A stretch of DNA of 5,469 nt, from assembly GCA_023388675.1 (NCBI GenBank), contig JAEWFU010000149.1, forward strand, positions 1 to 5,469. Reading direction: 5' to 3'. This document shows, in pieces, positions 1-5,469 of the stretch. Position numbers and translations under genes: made by a program. Position 1 is the first letter of the stretch. Every line of letters starts with the position of its first letter. The notes beneath the pieces are model-generated. The model was not told the DNA's origin and made no database searches. It was given only the letters and a program-made list of their open reading frames with translations. Source of the stretch: Pseudomonadota bacterium. GTDB taxonomy: Bacteria; Pseudomonadota; Alphaproteobacteria; Rhizobiales; Rhizobiaceae.

Positions 1-1125
<1,125 letters not shown>

Positions 1126-1129
1126 TCAC

Positions 1130-1152
1130 GGCCGCTCGCGCACGAGCCGGCC
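1130..1152 (-). promoter_or_regulatory. Intercistronic groES-groEL mRNA hairpin
   Basis: On the minus strand the sequence folds as GGCC, a bulged G, GCTCG, a TGCG loop, then CGAGC and GGCC: nine GC-rich base pairs with one bulge. It lies between the groES stop and the groEL ribosome binding site and has no following U-run, so it is unlikely to be an intrinsic terminator. In Agrobacterium tumefaciens the groESL transcript is known to be cleaved between the two genes in a heat-dependent way. This hairpin occupies the equivalent place and could mark a processing or stabilising element. That role is inference; the fold is visible in the sequence. Confidence 0.6.
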
Positions 1153-1182
1153 ATAATGGAATGTTTCAGGTGTCGTGGGAGA

Positions 1183-1479
1183 TCAGCCGATGATGCCCAT
1201 GATGTCGGATTCCTTCATGATCAGAAGGTCTTCGCCATTGAGCTTCACTTCGGTGCCGGACCACTTGCCGAAAAGGACGCGGTCGCCAGCCTTGACGTCC
1301 AGCGGGACAAGCTTGCCGGCTTCGTCACGGGCGCCGGAGCCGACGGCAACGACTTCGCCTTCCTGCGGCTTTTCCTTGGCGGTGTCCGGGATGATGATCC
1401 CGCCGGCGGTCTTTTCCTCGGATTCGACCCGACGAACGACCACACGGTCATGGAGCGGGCGGAATTTCGACTTTGCCAT
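1183..1479 (-). CDS. groS: Co-chaperonin GroES (Hsp10)
   Basis: This 98-residue protein ([17 protein letters not shown]... to ...[11 protein letters not shown]) is a full-length GroES, the heptameric lid that caps the GroEL ring during the ATP-driven folding cycle. The family hallmarks are visible: N-terminal [12 protein letters not shown] (residues 6-17), the mobile loop around [19 protein letters not shown] (21-39), which contacts GroEL through the hydrophobic III, then GEVVAVGSG and [14 protein letters not shown] with a C-terminal [13 protein letters not shown]. The ATG at 1479 is the family start. The ribosome binding site is modest: GAGG at 1491-1494 on the complement, 11 nt from the ATG. 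It is the first gene of the groESL operon, with promoter, CIRCE and a leader hairpin within about 130 nt upstream. Confidence 0.98.
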   Translation of the reverse strand: MAKSKFRPLHDRVVVRRVESEEKTAGGIIIPDTAKEKPQEGEVVAVGSGARDEAGKLVPLDVKAGDRVLFGKWSGTEVKLNGEDLLIMKESDIMGIIG

Positions 1480-1522
1480 GTCTCTGGTGTCCTCGATAAG
1501 GATAGGTTAAGGGGTTCCCTCC

Positions 1523-1539
1523 ATCCGGCGGGGCCGGAT
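1523..1539 (-). promoter_or_regulatory. Hairpin in groES 5' leader
   Basis: A perfect 7-bp inverted repeat, ATCCGGC-CCC-GCCGGAT on the minus strand, lies 5 nt downstream of the CIRCE element in the predicted groES leader. If transcription starts near 1575, the leader is about 95 nt long and carries two adjacent hairpins, CIRCE and this one. It does not pair with the groES ribosome binding site near 1491-1494, so a simple RNA-thermometer role is not evident. Effects on mRNA stability or translation are possible but not shown. Confidence 0.45.
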
Positions 1540-1544
1540 CGCGG

Positions 1545-1571
1545 TTAGCACTCGCCAGAAGAGAGTGCTAA
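1545..1571 (-). promoter_or_regulatory. CIRCE operator (HrcA-binding inverted repeat)
   Basis: TTAGCACTC, a 9-nt spacer, then GAGTGCTAA matches the CIRCE consensus at every position of both arms. CIRCE is the binding site of the HrcA repressor, which holds groESL off at normal temperature and loses activity when unfolded proteins titrate the chaperonin. Here it begins 10 nt downstream of the -10 box, so it covers or directly adjoins the expected transcription start and would also appear as a hairpin at the 5' end of the mRNA. hrcA itself is not in the window. Confidence 0.97.
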
Positions 1572-1581
1572 CATGCGCGGT

Positions 1582-1611
1582 GAGATAGTCACTGCATCCC
1601 GGCGAGTCAAG
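1582..1611 (-). promoter_or_regulatory. groESL promoter (sigma-70-like, possible RpoH overlap)
   Basis: Read on the minus strand, TTGACT (1610-1605), a 17-nt spacer and TATCTC (1587-1582) form a good -35/-10 pair, with the expected start near 1575, at the edge of CIRCE. The same bases read as CTTG-N18-ACTATCT, close to the alphaproteobacterial heat-shock (RpoH) pattern CTTG-N17/18-CYTATNT, with one mismatch. The operon may therefore combine RpoH activation with HrcA/CIRCE repression, as in other alphaproteobacterial groESL operons. The boxes are seen; the sigma factor assignment is inferred. Confidence 0.75.
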
Positions 1612-1652
1612 AAGATCGAAACGCATCTTGGTTAAGGACCGCCCGGCTTCGT

Positions 1653-2867
1653 TCAGCGGGCGCCTCCACGGTCGGCGATCGCCGTCCCGGCTGCCCAGCC
1701 CGACGACCAGGCCCACTGAAAATTGTAACCGCCCAGCCAGCCGGTTACGTCGACCACCTCGCCGATGAAATAGAGACCGTCCACGCCCTTCGCTTCCATC
1801 GTGCGCGAGTTCAGGCCGCCTGTATCCACGCCGCCCAAGGTCACCTCGGCGGTTCGATAACCTTCGGATCCGATGGGATACACGTCCCATCCATGAAGAG
1901 CTTCCGCGACGGACGCCAGTTTCCGATCGCTCGCCTCGCCCAGCGTTCCGCTCCAGCCATGCGCCTGCGACAGATAGCTCGCCAGCCGCTTCGGCAGGAT
2001 TTCGCCCAGCGCGTTGCCAATGCTCCTGCGGCCGTTCTCCCGCTTGGCGGCAAGCAAGGCTGTCGCCACGTCTACGCCCGGGAGGAAGGCTATGCGGATC
2101 GGCTGCTTCTCGCGCCAATAGGAGGAAATCTGCAGGATCGCCGGTCCCGACAGGCCGCGGTGGGTGAACAGCAGTGCTTCATCAAAGGCCACCTTGCCGC
2201 AGGAGACGCGCGCATCCGCCGCCACGCCGGCGATCTCGCGGAAGCTTGCCAGCATGTCCTCGCCAAAAGTCAGCGGCACCAATGCGGGGCGCGTTTCCGT
2301 CACGGCGAGGCCGAACCGTTCCGCGATCTGATAGCCCAATCCGCTCGCGCCCATCTTCGGGATCGACTTGCCGCCGCAGGCGACGACGAAATGGCGACAG
2401 CTCACCCTGGCCGCTCCCTCGCCTGACAGCACGAGCGAGAAGCCGACCTCCGTCCGCTCAACCGTTTCGAGGCTGGTCCTGAGCCGGACCTCGCAACCGG
2501 CCTGAGCCATCTCGTTCAGCAGCATCGCGATGATGTCCTTGGCGGAATCGTCGCAGAAAAGTTGCCCGAGCGTCTTTTCGTGGTAGGCGATGCCGTGCCT
2601 TTCCACCAGCGCGATGAAATCGTGCTGCGTGTAGCGGCCCAGCGCCGACTTGGCGAAATGCGGATTTTGCGAGAGGAAGTTGCGCGGGCTGGAACCAAGA
2701 TTGGTGAAGTTGCAGCGACCGCCGCCCGAGATGCGGATCTTCTCGCCGGGCGCCTTCGCATGATCGAGCACGAGCACGCGTCCGCCGCGCGCAGCCGCAT
2801 GGATAGCGCACATCATGCCCGCAGCGCCCGCGCCGAGGATGACCGTGTCGAAATTCTCGGTCCGCAT
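1653..2867 (-). CDS. NAD(P)/FAD-dependent oxidoreductase, HI0933/BaiN/YhiN family
   Basis: This 404-residue flavoprotein belongs to the HI0933-like family (E. coli YhiN, clostridial BaiN, streptococcal aminoacetone oxidase). The visible signatures are the N-terminal Rossmann FAD motif GAGAAG (residues 12-17) after a hydrophobic strand, the family motif SGGGRCNFTN (47-56), FVVACGGKSIPKMGASGLGY in the middle, and the C-terminal FAD-contacting stretch GEVVDVTGWLGGYNFQWAWSSG (369-390). Length and domain order are normal and the gene looks intact. It is a soluble protein with no signal peptide. The physiological substrate is unknown for most members, and none can be named here. The ATG at 2867 lies 5 nt after the TAG of the upstream amidotransferase gene and has no clear Shine-Dalgarno sequence, which suggests translational coupling within a two-gene operon. 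Confidence 0.93.
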   Translation of the reverse strand: MRTENFDTVILGAGAAGMMCAIHAAARGGRVLVLDHAKAPGEKIRISGGGRCNFTNLGSSPRNFLSQNPHFAKSALGRYTQHDFIALVERHGIAYHEKTLGQLFCDDSAKDIIAMLLNEMAQAGCEVRLRTSLETVERTEVGFSLVLSGEGAARVSCRHFVVACGGKSIPKMGASGLGYQIAERFGLAVTETRPALVPLTFGEDMLASFREIAGVAADARVSCGKVAFDEALLFTHRGLSGPAILQISSYWREKQPIRIAFLPGVDVATALLAAKRENGRRSIGNALGEILPKRLASYLSQAHGWSGTLGEASDRKLASVAEALHGWDVYPIGSEGYRTAEVTLGGVDTGGLNSRTMEAKGVDGLYFIGEVVDVTGWLGGYNFQWAWSSGWAAGTAIADRGGAR

Positions 2868-2872
2868 CGTAG

Positions 2873-3580
2873 CTACGACGTGGCGATCGTGCGCACCCAG
2901 TTGCGGGCGATGGCCATGCCGGCAGCATCCGCCTGCGGACCATGCAAGGCAGCCTCAGCCGGGTGACGTTCAGTCCAGCCGGGCTGCCGTTCGGCCAGCA
3001 ACGTCGCGAAGGCGTCGCTCCATTGCTTGACCATCGGCCGATCGGCCTCGAAATGAAACTGCACACCGTAAGCCGCGCGGCCGATTCGGAAAGCCTGGTT
3101 GTGAACGTCCAGATTGCCTGCGAGCCGGACGGCGCCACGCGGCAGGATGAAGGTATCGTCGTGCCACTCGAAGGTACGGAAGCGATCATCCACGCCTGTG
3201 AAGATCGGGTCCGAGACTCCGTCATCAGTCAATTCCACCTCGCGCCAGCCGAACTCGGTCGCACCGCCCACGATATTCTGCGCCCCGTAGGCACGCGCCA
3301 GGAGTTGACCGCCAAGGCAGATGCCCAGCACCGACCGGTCGCTGTCGGAAAAATCGCGCATCAGATCACACAGCCCCGGAAGCCACGGGCACACGTCGTC
3401 TGCCAAGGCATTCTGGCCACCGCCAAGCACGACGAGGGCGTCGTAGCCGTTGGCTGCATCCGGCAGCTTTTCACCCTTGTCGGCGCGGATCGTCTCGACG
3501 GTTGCATTCGCTTCGTCGAGCGCGATCGCCACCTGCCCAAGGCTCGCGCCCTCGAAATTCTGGACAACAAGAACGTGCAT
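2873..3580 (-). CDS. Class I glutamine amidotransferase-like protein (GuaA-type GATase domain)
   Basis: This 235-residue stand-alone class I glutamine amidotransferase domain resembles the amidotransferase half of GMP synthase. The nucleophile elbow GICLGGQ places the catalytic Cys at residue 88, and VQFHFEAD supplies His176 and Glu178, so the Cys-His-Glu triad is complete. Other family features are VVLGGGQNALADD (oxyanion region, about 50-62) and FEWHDDTFILP (138-147). No synthase domain is fused or adjacent, so the ammonia acceptor, or a possible gamma-glutamyl hydrolase activity, is unknown. The frame is open upstream to 4285, but homology starts at MHVLVVQNFEGASLG. The ATG at 3580 has a GGAAG ribosome binding site; the longer reading would run antisense to the divergent gene. 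It is probably co-transcribed with the flavoprotein gene that starts 5 nt after its stop codon. Confidence 0.92.
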   Translation of the reverse strand: MHVLVVQNFEGASLGQVAIALDEANATVETIRADKGEKLPDAANGYDALVVLGGGQNALADDVCPWLPGLCDLMRDFSDSDRSVLGICLGGQLLARAYGAQNIVGGATEFGWREVELTDDGVSDPIFTGVDDRFRTFEWHDDTFILPRGAVRLAGNLDVHNQAFRIGRAAYGVQFHFEADRPMVKQWSDAFATLLAERQPGWTERHPAEAALHGPQADAAGMAIARNWVRTIATS

Positions 3581-3651
3581 GGAAGCTTCCGGTTTTCGGG
3601 TGGTGTCGAAGATGTGAGCAGAGCGATAGCATGAGGCGCGGGACGCAGGAA

Positions 3652-3658
3652 AGGGAGG
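3652..3658 (+). promoter_or_regulatory. Ribosome binding site fixing a GTG start
   Basis: AGGGAGG is a strong Shine-Dalgarno sequence 6 nt before the GTG at 3665. It supports translation of the downstream gene from a GTG, where no nearby in-frame ATG offers a better start. Confidence 0.75.
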
Positions 3659-3664
3659 CTGCTT

Positions 3665-4303
3665 GTGCCACTGCAGAACCGGGTCAACCCTGCAGGGGAG
3701 ATCGTCGCGACGACGGCGCGCGGTCTCTTTACAGGCAATCGCGGTGTCATCCACGATCCAGCGACGAAGACGCTTCTTCCGCGACGTTGGACGACGAAGG
3801 CCTGGATCATCTGCACACTGGAGCACCCGCGCGGAACGCGGCGGGAGCCGATGGGCCGAAACAGCCCCTCGGGCGGTGCCGGTTGGACCGAACTTTTCTT
3901 TCTGGACGAGGTGACGGCGCTGGCCGCGGGGCACCGCCCCTGCTTCTATTGCCGACGCGAGGCTGCACGCAGTTTTCAGAACTGCTTCGTGGGTGGCAAC
4001 CGTCTTGCCAGGGCGACCGCGCCGCAGATCGATAGTCTGTTGCATTGCGAGCGACACGCCGTCACCGGCGAGATGCCACCGCTGCAGCAAGACCAGATCC
4101 GCCACCTTCCCGACGGCGCGGTGATTGCGGCCGATACGGAAACGCTCGCACTCAGATCGGGACAGGCTCTGCCATGGAGTTTCAGCGGGTACGGCACCCC
4201 CCAGGCCTTGCCCGCATATGCCAGCCTCGTCACGCCGCATTCCACAGTCGCCGCGTTGCGGGCAGGCTATGCGCCGGCGTGGCATACCAGCGCAAGCCTC
4301 TGA
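3665..4303 (+). CDS. Conserved-type hypothetical protein with Ada-like zinc-binding segment
   Basis: This 212-residue protein starts MPLQNRVNPAGEIVATTARG; its function is not known to me. Its clearest signature is FFLDE..TALAAGHRPCFYCRR (residues 78-98). The part ALAAGxRPCxxC is nearly identical to the second half of the zinc-binding N-terminal domain of the E. coli Ada protein (EALAAGFRPCKRC). An upstream CTLEH gives C50-x3-H54, comparable in place to the C-x3-C of Ada, so C50, H54, C93 and C96 could form a zinc site; H54 as a ligand is a guess. A later LLHCERH (126-131) adds another possible metal-binding patch. There is no signal peptide or membrane segment, and no AraC or methyltransferase domain follows, so this is not an Ada repair protein. 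The GTG start has a strong ribosome binding site. The gene is divergent from the amidotransferase gene across 84 nt. Length and coding pattern look intact; similar proteins occur in Rhizobiales, as far as I recall. Confidence 0.85.
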   Translation: MPLQNRVNPAGEIVATTARGLFTGNRGVIHDPATKTLLPRRWTTKAWIICTLEHPRGTRREPMGRNSPSGGAGWTELFFLDEVTALAAGHRPCFYCRREAARSFQNCFVGGNRLARATAPQIDSLLHCERHAVTGEMPPLQQDQIRHLPDGAVIAADTETLALRSGQALPWSFSGYGTPQALPAYASLVTPHSTVAALRAGYAPAWHTSASL

Positions 4304-4510
4304 CGGTCAGACGGTGAGCCGAACAGCTTCTGGAAAGCCCGGTCTACCGCCGGCTTCGTCGCGCCCAACGAGACACGCTCGCACTCTTCTCTTTCGTGTT
4401 ACGTATCTCCCACTCAGACCGTTTGCGGCGGGCCCGAATCGGCAGCGCGGCAGAAAATTCAGCGTGACGCGAACTTGACGAGTACCGGCCGGCCATCGCA
4501 ACACAGCACC

Positions 4511-5269
4511 ATGCGCGCCAACTACAAGCTACAGCGGCTCTACGTGCCGCACGACCTCGCCGAGAGTGTCACATTCGAGGCCGACAAGGCGCAGAGCCAC
4601 TACCTTACCCACGTGCTGCGCATGGCGGAAGGCGCCGAACTGCTGGTCTTCAACGGGCGCGACGGCGAATGGAGCGCGCGGGTGGCGGTTATCGGAAAGA
4701 AAGCCGTTCGCATCCTGGTGGAAAGCCAGACGCGGCCGCAGCCGCCGATCCCAAACCTCGTATACGCCTTCGCGCCGCTGAAGGTCGGCCGGCTTGATTA
4801 CCTGGTGCAGAAGGCGGTGGAGATGGGCGCCGGCGTGCTGCAACCGGTCATCACCCAGCACACGCAGAACACCAAAACGCCGCTGGAGAAATTCGAGGCG
4901 AACGCGATTGAGGCGGCAGAGCAATGCGGAGTGCTGGCGGTCCCTCCGGTGCGCGCCACAGTGAAGCTGGAGCGGCTGCTCGGTGAGTGGGAGCGGGACC
5001 GGCGGCTGATCTTCTGCGACGAGGACGCGGCGACGAACAACCCCGTGCCGGCCTTGCAGGCGATCACCGAAACCAGGTTCGGCCTGCTTGTCGGTCCCGA
5101 AGGCGGCTTTTCCGACGAGGAGCGGCGGATGCTGCGCGCGTTGCCCTTCGTGACCGCCATACCGCTGGGCCCGCGCATCCTGCGGGCCGACACCGCGGCG
5201 GTGGCCGCGCTCGCAATCATCCAGGCGACAGTCGGCGACTGGGACCAGGTGCTTGATCCCGGGGCATAG
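4511..5269 (+). CDS. rsmE: 16S rRNA (uracil(1498)-N(3))-methyltransferase RsmE
   Basis: RsmE methylates N3 of U1498 of 16S rRNA in the small ribosomal subunit, using S-adenosylmethionine, with a trefoil-knotted SPOUT fold. From the ATG at 4511 the protein is 252 residues, normal for the family. The N-terminal PUA-like domain contains YLTHVLRM (31-38) and FNGRDGEW (47-54). The SPOUT domain contains [22 protein letters not shown] (91-112), EAAEQCG (134-140), and the SAM-binding knot motifs [13 protein letters not shown] (192-204) and [16 protein letters not shown] (219-234). A longer reading from TTG at 4475 would add 12 residues without homology. [12 protein letters not shown] is the usual alphaproteobacterial start, so 4511 is preferred although no Shine-Dalgarno sequence precedes it. 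The gene stands 207 nt after its upstream neighbour and 151 nt before the probable gshA. Confidence 0.95.
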   Translation: MRANYKLQRLYVPHDLAESVTFEADKAQSHYLTHVLRMAEGAELLVFNGRDGEWSARVAVIGKKAVRILVESQTRPQPPIPNLVYAFAPLKVGRLDYLVQKAVEMGAGVLQPVITQHTQNTKTPLEKFEANAIEAAEQCGVLAVPPVRATVKLERLLGEWERDRRLIFCDEDAATNNPVPALQAITETRFGLLVGPEGGFSDEERRMLRALPFVTAIPLGPRILRADTAAVAALAIIQATVGDWDQVLDPGA

Positions 5270-5420
5270 GTGGCCTTGTCGGGCCTTCAATGCTCCGGCT
5301 ATCAACTTAGCGTCAACGTCCTGTCAGGATTTTTCGCTTGATCGCACAGCGTTCTTTCGTTCAACACTCGCGCGCCGTCGAGAAGAACGGCCGGCCGGGC
5401 ATTTAAGTTAAGGAAACGAC

Positions 5421-5469
5421 ATGGCGCGCGACACGACCGATTTCCGGCCGATCGAGGGTATGGACGAAC
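5421..5469 (+). CDS. gshA: Probable glutamate-cysteine ligase, first 16 codons, truncated by window edge
   Basis: The right edge contains an ATG followed by MARDTTDFRPIEGMDE and then runs out. This N-terminus matches what I recall of rhizobial, plant-type glutamate-cysteine ligases (MARDTTD...PI...), which catalyse the first step of glutathione synthesis, and gshA commonly follows rsmE in Rhizobiales. AGGA at 5410-5413, 7 nt before the ATG, is a good ribosome binding site. The assignment rests on 16 residues plus gene order, and none of the catalytic domain is visible. Confidence 0.7.
   Translation, partial: MARDTTDFRPIEGMDE

Noticed and set aside
1640..1662. Possible terminator after the flavoprotein gene (CGCCCG...CGGGCG)
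   Set aside because: The stem is only 6 bp with an 11-nt loop, overlaps the stop codon and has no following U-run. The groESL promoter begins shortly after, but termination here is not shown.
3581..4285. N-terminal extension of the amidotransferase frame, 235 extra codons upstream
   Set aside because: The extension is antisense to the 212-residue plus-strand gene, has no family similarity, and a good ATG with a ribosome binding site exists at 3580.
4335..4356. Imperfect hairpin AAGCC-CGG...CCG-CC-GGCTT after the Ada-zinc-like gene
   Set aside because: It has a 2-nt bulge and no U-run in either direction; it could arise by chance in GC-rich DNA.
4307..4504. 65-codon minus-strand open frame in the gap before rsmE
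   Set aside because: It has no visible ribosome binding site, its composition is Arg-rich as in GC-rich shadow frames, and it has no recognisable motif. I see nothing else coding in 4304-4510.
5319..5334. TCCTG-T-CAGGA followed by five T, possible rsmE terminator
   Set aside because: A real loop leaves only 3-4 weak pairs, so the hairpin would be unstable; the T-run alone is not enough.
5338..5366. TTGATC-17-TCAACA as a gshA promoter
   Set aside because: The -10 match is too poor to call, although the 151-nt gap makes a separate gshA promoter plausible.

Overview
The window looks like ordinary chromosome of an alphaproteobacterium, most likely Rhizobiales (Mesorhizobium / Phyllobacteriaceae type). 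The reasons are the GC-rich codon use, a groES-groEL operon behind an alphaproteobacterial heat-shock promoter and a perfect CIRCE element, and the rsmE gene followed by what reads as a rhizobial-type gshA start. The genus is inference.

Left part (1-1611), minus strand: the first 370 residues of GroEL, running off the left edge, preceded by complete groES. The 5' region is compact: a TTGACT-17-TATCTC promoter that also fits the alphaproteobacterial RpoH pattern, a perfect CIRCE operator for HrcA, a second short hairpin in the leader, and a strong hairpin between groES and groEL. The intercistronic hairpin lies where heat-dependent mRNA cleavage is known in Agrobacterium groESL.

Middle (1653-3580), minus strand: a class I glutamine-amidotransferase-like protein followed 5 nt later by an HI0933/BaiN-family flavoprotein, probably one transcript. 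They point towards groES but are separated from it by the groESL promoter. Divergent from them, after an 84-nt gap, is a plus-strand gene (3665-4303, GTG start, strong ribosome binding site) for a 212-residue protein of unknown function. It carries a segment very like the second half of the zinc-binding domain of Ada.

Right part (4304-5469), plus strand: a 207-nt non-coding gap, rsmE (16S rRNA m3U1498 methyltransferase), a 151-nt gap, and the first 16 codons of a probable glutamate-cysteine ligase (gshA).

The chaperonin, rRNA methylation and glutathione genes are housekeeping. I see no mobile element, CRISPR array, tRNA, rRNA or toxin-antitoxin pair, and no convincing new multi-gene system. 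The least explained item is the Ada-zinc-like protein and its divergent amidotransferase/flavoprotein pair.
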